The translations under genes were made by a program, and so were the position numbers. From SIG480 sp045614365 (GTDB lineage Bacteria > Bacillota > Clostridia > Oscillospirales > JAAYXM01): a DNA stretch of 16,790 nt. Shown here one piece after another: positions 7,886 to 14,769 of this stretch (position 1 is the stretch's first letter; each line of letters starts with the position of its first letter). Below the pieces are notes generated by a model. That model was not told where the DNA came from, did not search any database, and saw only the letters and a list, made by a program, of their open reading frames with translations. The stretch lies in the NCBI GenBank assembly GCA_045614365.1, contig JAZLCV010000175.1:1-16790 (forward strand). Reading direction: 5' to 3'.

Positions 7886-9880
7886 TTATCCTGCGGATGC
7901 TTCATCCAGCATCTGCAGGAATTCTTCCTCGGAAAGAACCGGTATCCCCAGGTCATTTGCTTTCTTAAGCTTTGAACCCGCGCTTTCGCCAGCCACAACA
8001 TACGTTGTTTTTTTGGATACGGAAGACGATGCCTTTCCGCCGAGCTTTTCTATCCTTTCCTCTGCCTCACTGCGCGTAAACTTTGTAAGCGTACCTGTAA
8101 GAACAAATGTCTGCCCCGCAAATGCACTTCCCTTCTTCTCGCCTTTGAACTGCGTATTTACACCTGCCGCACGGAGCTTTTCAATAAATTCATGCGAATC
8201 CGGAAGCGAAAACCATCTTTTTATACTGCTTGCCATAACCTCACCGATATCGTCAATAGTGCGAAGCTCATCCTCCGTTGCATTCATCACAGCATCAAGA
8301 GAGCCGAAATGTTCTGCAAGGGTTTTCCCCGCTTTCTGCCCGACATGGCGTATACCAAGCGCAAAAAGAAGTCTCGACAAGTCATTTTCCTTTGTTTTTT
8401 CTATCGCAGCGATGAGATTTGCCGCCGATTTTTTGCCCATCCGGTCAATTCCGGCTATCTGCTCGGCATGAAGCGAATAAAGGTCTGCCGCATCACGGAT
8501 AAGCTCACCCGCTACAAGCTGTTCAACGACAGCGGGACCGAGTCCGTCAACATCCATCGCATCTCGAGAGGCAAAATGGATTATGTTGCGTATTCTCTGT
8601 GCGGGACACTCGGAATTCACACATCTGACCGCGGCTTCCCCTTCTTCAGAAAACACAGGAGAGCCGCATACCGGGCAAACCTCCGGCATTTCAAATGCGC
8701 GCGCGTCATCCGGTCTTTTTTCTTTTACCACTCCCACAATCTCGGGGATGATATCTCCCGCCTTCTGCACAATGACCGTATCACCGATCATTATATCCCG
8801 CTCTTTTATAAAATCTCTGTTATGAAGCGTCGCACGGCTTACCGTAACGCCGGAGATATGCACAGGCTGAAGTACAGCATTCGGCGTAAGCACTCCCGTA
8901 CGTCCGACCTGCAGGATAATATCAAGAAGCTTTGTTTGTTTCTGCTCCGGCGGGTATTTGTATGCCGCCGCCCACTTTGGAAACTTTGCTGTTGAACCGA
9001 GAAGCGGTCGTTGGCTTATACGGTTTACTTTAAGCACCGCGCCGTCTATCTGGAACGCGAGTGAATCGCGCATATTCCCAAGTCTTTCTACCTCCGCAAA
9101 CGCATCGTCAACGGATGAAAAAACGTTGCGGTAAGGGCTTACTCTGAAACCAAGCTTTGCAAGATACGCAAGAGATTCCGCGTGGGTTTCAAATGTGACG
9201 TCCTCGGCAAGCTGAACATTGAATATTATTATATCAAGGCTTCTCTCGGCGCACAGCTTCGGGTCAAGCTGTCGCAATGACCCTGCCGCGGCATTGCGCG
9301 GATTTGCAAACAGCGCTTCTCCGCGCGCTTCGCGATCTTCATTAAGACGGTAAAACGTCTCTCGCGGCATATACACCTCACCGCGTATGATAAGGCGGCG
9401 CGGCGCGTTTTCAATATACAACGGAAGGCTTTTTATCGTCTTTATATTCTGAGTTACATCCTCGCCCTCAATGCCGTCACCGCGGGTTACGCCGCGCACA
9501 AGGTATCCGTTTTCGTATTCAACAGATACTGAAAGACCGTCAATTTTAAGCTCTACCGCGTACTCCGCATCGGGAACGACCTCCTTCACTCGTGCATCAA
9601 AATCCGCAAGCTCTTCCTTTGAAAACACGTCCTGAAGGCTGTCCATCGGTATTTCGTGGCGCACCGACTCAAACGCCGGCAACGCCTGCCCCCCGACGCG
9701 CTGAGTCGGTGAATCCGGCGTTATAAGCTCCGGATGCTCCTTTTCAATTTCTTTAAGGCGTCGCATAAGCATATCGTATTCATAATCCGACACGCTCGGC
9801 GCATCCTCAACGTAGTAGCGGCGATTATGCTCTGCAAGTTCTGCGCGGAGTGATTTTAATTCTTTTATGATTTCTTCCAT
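7886..9880 (-). CDS. ligA: NAD+-dependent DNA ligase
   Basis: This is a full-length 664-residue bacterial LigA, which seals nicks in replication and repair using NAD+. Domains in order: Ia with HNRRYYVEDAP (18-28) for NMN binding; the adenylation domain with catalytic Lys112 in ELKIDG and the RNAAAGSLRQLD block (195-206); an OB fold with LQVGRTGVLTPNA; a four-Cys zinc finger (C402, C405, C420, C425); helix-hairpin-helix repeats around 445-560; and a C-terminal BRCT domain from about 586 to 664. Nothing is missing. The ATG at 9878-9880 has GGAAGGTG about 8 bases upstream. It is flanked by independent promoters and is probably transcribed alone. The opposite strand holds long open frames that are shadows of this gene. 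Confidence 0.98.
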   Translation of the reverse strand: MEEIIKELKSLRAELAEHNRRYYVEDAPSVSDYEYDMLMRRLKEIEKEHPELITPDSPTQRVGGQALPAFESVRHEIPMDSLQDVFSKEELADFDARVKEVVPDAEYAVELKIDGLSVSVEYENGYLVRGVTRGDGIEGEDVTQNIKTIKSLPLYIENAPRRLIIRGEVYMPRETFYRLNEDREARGEALFANPRNAAAGSLRQLDPKLCAERSLDIIIFNVQLAEDVTFETHAESLAYLAKLGFRVSPYRNVFSSVDDAFAEVERLGNMRDSLAFQIDGAVLKVNRISQRPLLGSTAKFPKWAAAYKYPPEQKQTKLLDIILQVGRTGVLTPNAVLQPVHISGVTVSRATLHNRDFIKERDIMIGDTVIVQKAGDIIPEIVGVVKEKRPDDARAFEMPEVCPVCGSPVFSEEGEAAVRCVNSECPAQRIRNIIHFASRDAMDVDGLGPAVVEQLVAGELIRDAADLYSLHAEQIAGIDRMGKKSAANLIAAIEKTKENDLSRLLFALGIRHVGQKAGKTLAEHFGSLDAVMNATEDELRTIDDIGEVMASSIKRWFSLPDSHEFIEKLRAAGVNTQFKGEKKGSAFAGQTFVLTGTLTKFTRSEAEERIEKLGGKASSSVSKKTTYVVAGESAGSKLKKANDLGIPVLSEEEFLQMLDEASAG

Positions 9881-10001
9881 ATCAAAACACCTTCCGATGT
9901 ATAGTTTGTTAATCGTTCCGTATCAGCTTATGTACATTTATTTTGTCATATACGGTAAATAATCGCTTTTAAATAATAACACCGGCTTTCTGCCACAGTT
10001 C

Positions 10002-10850
10002 TTACAGAACAGCTAACACTATTCCGAAAATGATAATTCCGGCGCACAAAAGCTTTCGTGCTATTTTTTCTCCGTAAACAAACTTTCCGCTGAGAATTGC
10101 CACGATTACCGCACTTTGCTTTAAGAGAGTCATAACCGTTACCTGACTTGCTTCATAAGAATTTGCAATGAAAAGCAGGCGGTCACCCGCAATCAGAAGA
10201 AAGCTGAGGATATAGATATACGGATTTTTTGCACAACCGCGGATATCTAACTTTTGTCCTTTAATCCGGATATATGTATAGTACATTACAGAAAGCATAA
10301 GCATAAACCAGAACTGCAGCTGAATACTGCTGACTGCCTTTGTCGACATAATATACTTGTCCATTATTCCGGAAACGGCATTCAAAAGGCATGAAAAAAG
10401 AACAAGCCACACATATCTGCCGTCTGTTTTTCTGTCGGTTGAATCCTTTTTCCGGTTTGCAAGATACAAGCCGGTGATAACAAGAAGCAAGCTTATAATT
10501 CCCTTTAACGTGAGGCTTTCGTTCAGAAAAAACACACCCATAAGAGTGGAAAAGACAACGCGCGACAAATCCATAACGCTATAAAGACTGACCGACAGCT
10601 TTCTCACCGCCGCAAAGGTTGCAAGCCATGCAAAGAAAATCACAAAAGACTTTACGGCAATTAAAGCAAAGGTCTTAGCATCAACGGAAAACACATCCCG
10701 CGCCATCGGCACCGTCATCAGAAATCCAATGAACGTATATGCAAACAATGCGCTCAGCAAGTCGTGCTTTTCAAGTATTTTCTTTTTAATCGGCTCGCGC
10801 GCACCTTTGAATATGCCGTATAATAAAACAAAAAATACCCAAAGTTCCAA
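10002..10850 (-). CDS. EamA/DMT-superfamily transporter
   Basis: The protein of about 282 residues is almost entirely hydrophobic, with 9-10 helices arranged as two repeats of the EamA type. The first repeat ends around FLNESLTLKGIISLLLVITGLYL, the second around KFVYGEKIARKLLCAGIIIFGIVL; the E-x-(3-6)-K/R-x-x-x-G-x-x-x-I/L pattern is the family hallmark. The substrate is unknown; members export metabolites or amino acids. Start choice: a TTG at 10857-10859 lies only one base from the GGAGA ribosome site, which is too close, so the in-frame TTG three codons later (10848-10850) is preferred at normal spacing. A good promoter lies 90 bases upstream. No clear terminator was found after the stop. 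Confidence 0.85.
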   Translation of the reverse strand: MELWVFFVLLYGIFKGAREPIKKKILEKHDLLSALFAYTFIGFLMTVPMARDVFSVDAKTFALIAVKSFVIFFAWLATFAAVRKLSVSLYSVMDLSRVVFSTLMGVFFLNESLTLKGIISLLLVITGLYLANRKKDSTDRKTDGRYVWLVLFSCLLNAVSGIMDKYIMSTKAVSSIQLQFWFMLMLSVMYYTYIRIKGQKLDIRGCAKNPYIYILSFLLIAGDRLLFIANSYEASQVTVMTLLKQSAVIVAILSGKFVYGEKIARKLLCAGIIIFGIVLAVL

Positions 10851-10939
10851 ATATAACAATCTCCTTCAAAAATCCAATTGTATTTTTCTGAATAAAACTC
10901 TTTATAATCTGCGATAATACTGTATTTTTCCATTATGTT

Positions 10940-10968
10940 ATTATATTATAAACATACATAAATTGCAA
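10940..10968 (-). promoter_or_regulatory. Housekeeping-type promoter for the DMT transporter
   Basis: On the minus strand TTGCAA (10963-10968) is followed by a 17-base spacer and a perfect TATAAT (complement of 10940-10945). The predicted start near 10933 leaves a leader of about 80 bases before the TTG start codon. The leader is AT-rich and shows no riboswitch-like structure that I can recognise. Confidence 0.75.
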
Positions 10969-10995
10969 ACTAATTTTTCAAATCCGTATGCTTGA

Positions 10996-11085
10996 TTTGA
11001 GTGCAACCGCGAAGACCTTGATGCATTCTCCGTATCCCTCATCACCTTGAATGACACTCAAAAAAACTACTTTCCGACACAATAA
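10996..11085 (+). pseudogene. Short remnant of a coding region, 3' end only
   Basis: A plus-strand frame reads FECNREDLDAFSVSLITLND and a few more residues to a TAA at 11083-11085. Its composition looks protein-like, and it is followed after a few bases by a clear AAAAAAGGAG ribosome site for the next frame, as in an operon. There is no start codon in the frame, which opens after TGA 10993-10995. The REDLDAF-SLITLND pattern is faintly like the helical part of some plasmid antirestriction proteins, but that is too weak to name it. It is probably the tail of a gene whose 5' part was lost. Confidence 0.4.
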
Positions 11086-11099
11086 AAAAGGAGCGTAAT

Positions 11100-11318
11100 G
11101 TGTTTTTACCGCCATATGACATCCCGGTCAAAAAGACGTGAAAAAGAACAGCTTTCCCCTTTGGTGCCGATCAACTTATCAAACTTAAATCGGAAAACCT
11201 TTTTATGGAACTCATAAGAAGTAAATCTCACGCAGACGTTGTTGAACACCCTGAAGCCGCAAACGATAAAACAATAGAAATAGCACGATATTTAAACGAA
11301 AATTTCAGACAAAAATAA
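11100..11318 (+). pseudogene. Broken small gene with an in-frame TGA
   Basis: GTG at 11100 lies 6 bases after GGAG (11090-11093) and opens MFLPPYDIPVKKT, ending at TGA 11139-11141. The same frame continues as KRTAFPFGADQLIKLKSEN, then MELIRSKSHADVVEHPE at ATG 11205, to TAA 11316-11318. The downstream part reads as real protein (37 codons from the ATG). The overlapping ATG at 11098 opens another frame with an unlikely composition. I read this as a small gene disrupted by a nonsense change or an internal deletion. I do not recognise the family. Expression from ATG 11205 cannot be excluded, but no good ribosome site precedes it. Confidence 0.5.
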
Positions 11319-11322
11319 AACT

Positions 11323-11343
11323 TCCTGAACTTTCTTTTCAGGA
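11323..11343. other. Stem-loop just after the broken gene
   Basis: A 7-bp inverted repeat (TCCTGAA at 11323-11329, TTCAGGA at 11337-11343) with a 7-base loop starts 5 bases after the stop at 11318. There is no T-run behind it, so it may be only an mRNA 3'-end structure. Confidence 0.4.
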
Positions 11344-11386
11344 CAAATGCCACAACCCTTTGCAACAACTTTTACAGCACATATGG

Positions 11387-11427
11387 AAAAACACCAAATG
11401 GCAAATCAACTACTATTTGGTGTTTTT
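11387..11427. terminator. Intrinsic terminator, probably bidirectional
   Basis: A 13-bp perfect stem (AAAAACACCAAAT at 11387-11399, ATTTGGTGTTTTT at 11415-11427) with a 15-base loop is preceded by an A-run and followed by T6, so it can end transcripts from either side. On the plus strand it closes the broken gene ending at 11318. On the minus strand it is the first terminator downstream of the carboxypeptidase, about 300 bases past its stop and beyond the minus-strand remnant. Confidence 0.8.
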
Positions 11428-11504
11428 TATTTATTGCGAGGCATATGGTTTAGATGCAAAGCTTTTTTGTGAAGGTTTATATCAATTCAAAATAAAAAAT
11501 CACA

Positions 11505-11720
11505 TTAATATTCTTTAGAAAGTTCATTTGTTTTCATGTCAAAATACTGATAATATATTGGAATATTGTACACTGTTCTAAGAACTTGCAAATACTGAGC
11601 ATCTGTTTCCTCAGGTTTTTCCTTTGTTACAACAATTAATTTATCATTACTCCTTTATAATCCCATATTTGGCTCAGTGTTGAAAATAAATACAACAAGC
11701 TTGTCCGCTTCAATTGTATT
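11505..11720 (-). pseudogene. Disrupted minus-strand coding remnant downstream of the carboxypeptidase
   Basis: Reading leftward from the carboxypeptidase stop, one frame gives NTIEADKLVVFIFNTEPN and MGL, a TAA at 11655-11657, and then, in the same frame, NDKLIVVTKEKPEETDAQYL and a further 30 or so residues with TVYNIPIYYQYFDMKTNEL, ending at TAA 11505-11507. The second part is convincingly protein-like. AAAGGAGTAATG at 11647-11658 looks like a ribosome site and start, but that ATG is one base out of frame with DKLIVV and meets a stop after three codons. A single-base deletion after the ATG, or a nonsense codon in a longer gene, would explain this. The family is not recognised. No intact gene lies between 10851 and 11722. 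Confidence 0.5.
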
Positions 11721-11722
11721 TC

Positions 11723-12922
11723 CTATTTAAATTCATTTACGGCTATGTATTTGGCGTAATACTGCTCATAAGTTGAGTCTTCCTGATGTATTATCTTTGC
11801 GGCATCAGTTCCTACATACCGATAATGCCACGGCTCGTATTCATATCCCGTGATCCATTTCATACCTTTGGGGTATCGTAAAATATACCCATACTCATGC
11901 GCGTGTTTTTGCAACCACTTAAACTCGGCTGTGCTCTCAAACGCGGTTTTGGTTGAGTTTATATCAACAGCCAGCCCTGTCTGATGCTCTGAAAACCCCG
12001 CTCTTGCCGAATAATTATCAACATTCATTTTGCCGAGAGTTTTTGTTTTTTTGTTATACAGCTTTCTCTGATAATCTTCTGTTCTGTATGCCGAAATAGT
12101 CCTGATTGAAAGACCTTCTTTTCTTGCAGCATCGGCCATCTGTACAAATTTTTCATACGCCTTGCTCTCAAGCAGATATTGTTTTCCGTCATTAACCGTG
12201 TAATTTCTGTTCATATTAACAAGATTTTTCTGTACAAAACCATACGGAAGCTGATTATATTTATTAACCAGAACCAAATGATTATATGGGTTGGCTATCA
12301 CGGCAACATTTTCATAAAACGGAAAATCCAATCCAAGATTCACCATAAAAACAACATTCTGCATACTTAAATCAGGCTTTTTGATATGATAATTTATGTA
12401 TCTCTTAAACTTCTCGGGATAAAAATTGCTGTAATTGCTTGCATACAGTGCATCATTAACCGCTTTGCCGTAATCTGTGTGTGAAATTGGTTTTTGTATG
12501 TTTATCTGTTGATTGCCAAACGAAACCGCATTTGTACGAAAAGCTGCCGACATCATATCTATCGGCAAATAGGTAATATTGTTCTCCGAAAACGACGAGG
12601 TCGGAAAGCTTTTTTTCTCTTCGTTAACTGTAATTACATTTGTACCTACAACATGACGTATTATATCCCCATCGCGCGACAAAACCAACATCTGACGGTC
12701 ACGACTTCTGTAAAACACATACGCTCCCATCTTTTCAAAGACCATTCTTGCCGGAAGATAGTGTGTATTATTGCAAACCAAAGAGGTGCGCGCTGCCTTT
12801 TCTCCGTTAACGACAACCGCAACCCCATCCTGCTCATCAATCTCCTGAGAGGTTGCATTGACACACATCGGAAGCAACGCACATGCAACACACAACATAA
12901 TCATCAATATTTGTTTTTTCAT
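11723..12922 (-). CDS. Secreted VanY-type D-alanyl-D-alanine carboxypeptidase (peptidase M15B) with copper-amine-oxidase-like N-terminal domain
   Basis: The 399-residue protein begins MKKQILMIML with a Sec signal peptide ending near NATS. Residues about 33-142 form a pair of beta repeats of the copper amine oxidase N-terminal type (VVVNGEK, HYLPARMVFEKMGAYV, then NNITYLPIDMMSAAF), used as a wall-associated stalk in Firmicutes. The C-terminal catalytic domain has SAYR (277-280), SEHQTGLAVD (311-320, Zn ligands His313 and Asp320) and EPWHYRYVG (363-371, catalytic Glu363, Zn ligand His366), so all expected catalytic residues are present. It should trim the terminal D-Ala from peptidoglycan stem peptides. 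A GTG at 12929-12931 is in frame, but GGAG directly abuts it; the ATG at 12920-12922 has GGAG at 8 bases and is preferred. No vanR/S or vanX neighbours are seen, so this is not a vancomycin-resistance cluster. AT-rich codon use contrasts with ligA. Confidence 0.9.
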   Translation of the reverse strand: MKKQILMIMLCVACALLPMCVNATSQEIDEQDGVAVVVNGEKAARTSLVCNNTHYLPARMVFEKMGAYVFYRSRDRQMLVLSRDGDIIRHVVGTNVITVNEEKKSFPTSSFSENNITYLPIDMMSAAFRTNAVSFGNQQINIQKPISHTDYGKAVNDALYASNYSNFYPEKFKRYINYHIKKPDLSMQNVVFMVNLGLDFPFYENVAVIANPYNHLVLVNKYNQLPYGFVQKNLVNMNRNYTVNDGKQYLLESKAYEKFVQMADAARKEGLSIRTISAYRTEDYQRKLYNKKTKTLGKMNVDNYSARAGFSEHQTGLAVDINSTKTAFESTAEFKWLQKHAHEYGYILRYPKGMKWITGYEYEPWHYRYVGTDAAKIIHQEDSTYEQYYAKYIAVNEFK

Positions 12923-12973
12923 AAACTTCACTCCGTAAGAACTTATTCTTAAGTGTCATTCACACGCTCTTGA

Positions 12974-13004
12974 ATTATACACCGTACACCGATGTGCGAT
13001 GCAA
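12974..13004 (-). promoter_or_regulatory. Candidate promoter of the carboxypeptidase with a tandem 7-bp repeat over the -10
   Basis: On the minus strand TTGCAT (complement of 12999-13004) is followed by a long 19-base spacer and TATAAT (complement of 12974-12979). A perfect tandem repeat, TACACCG twice at 12978-12991 on the plus strand, covers the edge of the -10 and the adjoining spacer. A looser CGATG-TG-CGATG repeat follows at 12990-13001. The long spacer with direct repeats resembles promoters that need an activator. Confidence 0.5.
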
Positions 13005-13053
13005 TTCCTTTTTGTGAGTTTTATATATGAAACAACGCTTCACGCGCAAAGGT

Positions 13054-13854
13054 TTATTTGTCGGCGCTTTCCATATCGTAATAGGTCTTTATTACTCGTG
13101 TAAGAAAATTTTTCCATGCCGTATCATCTATAAACGGATTGAAATCTTCCGTAATCTGACTTCCTTTTTCTACAGTATTGTTATTTCCCACATGATTTCC
13201 CAATAAAATATCAACTTTTTCATCAATAAAACTTTCAATGGCCGGAACGAACTTTTCTCTTATATCCGTAGAAAAACCGTATTCATCAAGAAACTTCCGT
13301 TTCATCGAATTCATGCCCACGCCACCATGCATTGCCGCTTTTAAGGTTGTTTTTCCGTCGGTTACATCAAAGAAAAATGCCTTTGTTCCAGGAGTATGCC
13401 CCGGTGCATCCTTACAGAGAATTTTTGTATTACCCAGCTCTATAACGTCATTGTGAGAAATCAAAACATCCGGTTCAAACGCTTCATAATATTCTGTTCC
13501 AAGCTCTTTTGCCCATGTTAAATCCTCTGTTCCGTCAGCATAGGAAGCATCCTCTTTTCCTATAAAGGTTTTTGCTCCCGTAAGTTCCTTTAATGCCCGC
13601 ACAGCGCCAAGATGGTCGTAATGGCCATGGGTTATTACGATGTACTTTATGTCTTTAATTTTAAAGCCAAGCTCACATATATTGTTAATCACAAGGTAAA
13701 GACTTTGCGGATAGCCCGGATCTATAACAATCAGTCCGTCTCCCGTATCAATTAAATGCGTAGATGCGGGACGCGTTCCCACAAAATAAAGATTCCCGAA
13801 TATTCTGAAAGGTTTCACATACCCTTTCCACGGGTGATACATATCAGAAGCCAT
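13054..13854 (-). CDS. Metallo-beta-lactamase-fold hydrolase, subclass B3-like, cytosolic
   Basis: The 266-residue protein has the full di-zinc set of the MBL fold: H76-G-H78-Y-D80-H81 (THGHYDHLG), His153 in APGHTPG and His221 in GNHVGNN. The order and spacing, and the block VDILLGNHVGNNNT, which lines up with the CDVLLTPHPGASNW region of L1-type enzymes, place it nearer to subclass B3 than to glyoxalase II or RNase J. No signal peptide is visible (it starts MASDMYHPWKGYVK), whereas true B3 beta-lactamases are exported, so its substrate may be different. The ATG at 13852-13854 has an excellent GGGAGGG site. A clear promoter lies at 13897-13925. It lies 131 bases upstream of the carboxypeptidase on the same strand. 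Calling it an antibiotic-resistance gene is not justified from sequence alone. Confidence 0.87.
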   Translation of the reverse strand: MASDMYHPWKGYVKPFRIFGNLYFVGTRPASTHLIDTGDGLIVIDPGYPQSLYLVINNICELGFKIKDIKYIVITHGHYDHLGAVRALKELTGAKTFIGKEDASYADGTEDLTWAKELGTEYYEAFEPDVLISHNDVIELGNTKILCKDAPGHTPGTKAFFFDVTDGKTTLKAAMHGGVGMNSMKRKFLDEYGFSTDIREKFVPAIESFIDEKVDILLGNHVGNNNTVEKGSQITEDFNPFIDDTAWKNFLTRVIKTYYDMESADK

Positions 13855-13896
13855 GTTTTTCCCTCCCGGTCGAAATAATTTTATTCATTGTGAATT

Positions 13897-13925
13897 ATTA
13901 TACCATATATCCTGTTTTTCTTCAA
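13897..13925 (-). promoter_or_regulatory. Promoter of the MBL-fold gene, with dyads at -35 and at the start site
   Basis: On the minus strand TTGAAG (complement of 13920-13925), a 17-base spacer and a perfect TATAAT (complement of 13897-13902) place the start near 13890. A perfect 8-bp dyad, TTTTTCTT-C-AAGAAAAA (13915-13931), covers the -35. A second dyad, ATTCA-TTG-TGAAT (13883-13895), spans the predicted start. Both are AT-rich and short, so an operator role is only possible. Confidence 0.65.
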
Positions 13926-13965
13926 GAAAAAGCGACAAAACACTGCTTTGAGAATTTTTCCGGGT

Positions 13966-14628
13966 TCACCCGGCATACGCTCTTCCCGTGAAGAACTCAG
14001 GAACTGTACCTACGATTACGGTTTCGGCGACGCAAACGCTCAGTCCCACATCCGTTCCTATCTCGCGCCCGGCAAACATCATCCCAACATTTATTGTAAA
14101 ATCAAGCATAATGCGGTGGCACGTCTGATTTATTCCCGCCGCCTCGAACGTGTTTCGGTACTCTCCGTTCACGCTTGACACCCAAAGTGTGCGAAACTTA
14201 ACGTCCGGTCCCACGCCTGTAAGAAAATCAATACCCGTGAGATTTCCAAGCGGGATTTTAACGTTATCTTCCGTTCTTTTAAACATTTCATCCGACAAAC
14301 GGTTTACAACCCTCAGTTTCAAAAGATTAAGCCTTTTTATATCCGTTGTTATCGATGTTACATCTCCCGTATCATTTCTTTCGATATGTACAAGGTCGTC
14401 ATAATCTGCGCCGTCACGCAAAAGCTCATCCTCAACAGTTCTGCCCACAATGTCAAAGGCAATGCTCTCAAGTTCAGACTGCGCTACCTCGCGCAGCATC
14501 GGTGAGGTTTTCATATTGAAAAATGAGAATGCACCTACTGACACGCCTACAAGCAAAAGCAGCACGGCAACAGCTCTTTTCCCTGCTTTTTCTCTTTTTT
14601 GTCGTTTTCTTTTTATCTGAAGCCGCAC
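13966..14628 (-). CDS. yunB: Sporulation protein YunB
   Basis: The 220-residue protein has a very basic N-terminus (KRKRQKREKAGKR), one transmembrane helix at about 18-38 and an extracytoplasmic domain. KIPLGNLTGIDFLTGVGPDV (124-143) and GINQTCHRIMLDFTI (165-179) are the conserved blocks of YunB. In Bacillus subtilis yunB belongs to the mother-cell sigma-E regulon and contributes to endospore formation; its exact activity is unknown. The size is within the family range. The start is GTG (complement of 14626-14628) with GGGAGAG upstream. I could not find a convincing sigma-E promoter. A 5-bp stem with its loop over the stop codon (13960-13973) has no T-run and is not counted as a terminator. 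The gene is divergent from metF. Confidence 0.9.
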   Translation of the reverse strand: MRLQIKRKRQKREKAGKRAVAVLLLLVGVSVGAFSFFNMKTSPMLREVAQSELESIAFDIVGRTVEDELLRDGADYDDLVHIERNDTGDVTSITTDIKRLNLLKLRVVNRLSDEMFKRTEDNVKIPLGNLTGIDFLTGVGPDVKFRTLWVSSVNGEYRNTFEAAGINQTCHRIMLDFTINVGMMFAGREIGTDVGLSVCVAETVIVGTVPEFFTGRAYAG

Positions 14629-14710
14629 ATTACATCTCTCCCGAAATTATACTTATATAAATTTTATGACATCACACCCGTAAAAAAATACACTTTATGT
14701 ACAAAATTGC

Positions 14711-14740
14711 TTGACGTACCCGACATCACAGCGGTATAAT
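14711..14740 (+). promoter_or_regulatory. Promoter of the metF-metH operon
   Basis: TTGACG (14711-14716), an 18-base spacer and a perfect TATAAT (14735-14740) predict a start near 14747. The leader to the ATG is only about 23 bases, too short for a SAM or cobalamin riboswitch. The 9-mer GACATCACA occurs within the spacer (14722-14730) and again at 14668-14676, and could be a regulator site. Confidence 0.75.
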
Positions 14741-14769
14741 ATTTCTATTACATATATAAGGGGTAAGTT

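Noticed and set aside
8192..8995. A 267-codon open frame on the plus strand inside ligA, plus a 152-codon one beside it
   Set aside because: Antisense to a complete, highly conserved ligA. The translation is rich in Cys, His and Arg without any family motif, and no ribosome site precedes it.
9918..9955. CCGTAT and ATACGG inverted repeat upstream of ligA
   Set aside because: The arms are 6 bp with a 26-base loop, likely by chance, and no promoter elements line up with it.
11139..11141. In-frame TGA as a selenocysteine codon
   Set aside because: No SECIS-like hairpin is evident directly after it, the protein shows no redox motif around it, and the surrounding region holds other broken genes, so a nonsense mutation is simpler.
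11723..12922. Vancomycin-resistance cluster (vanY)
   Set aside because: VanY-type carboxypeptidases are common housekeeping enzymes, and no vanH, vanA/B ligase, vanX or vanRS genes are present.
13960..13973. GC-rich hairpin CCGGG-TTCA-CCCGG over the yunB stop
   Set aside because: The stem is only 5 bp and on the yunB transcript it is followed by A residues, not a T-run, so it is not supported as a terminator.
14640..14700. Possible sigma-E promoter for yunB (GTCATAAA with a downstream AGTATAAT)
   Set aside because: The spacing is about 9 bases, too short for sigma-E, and the -10 does not match well.
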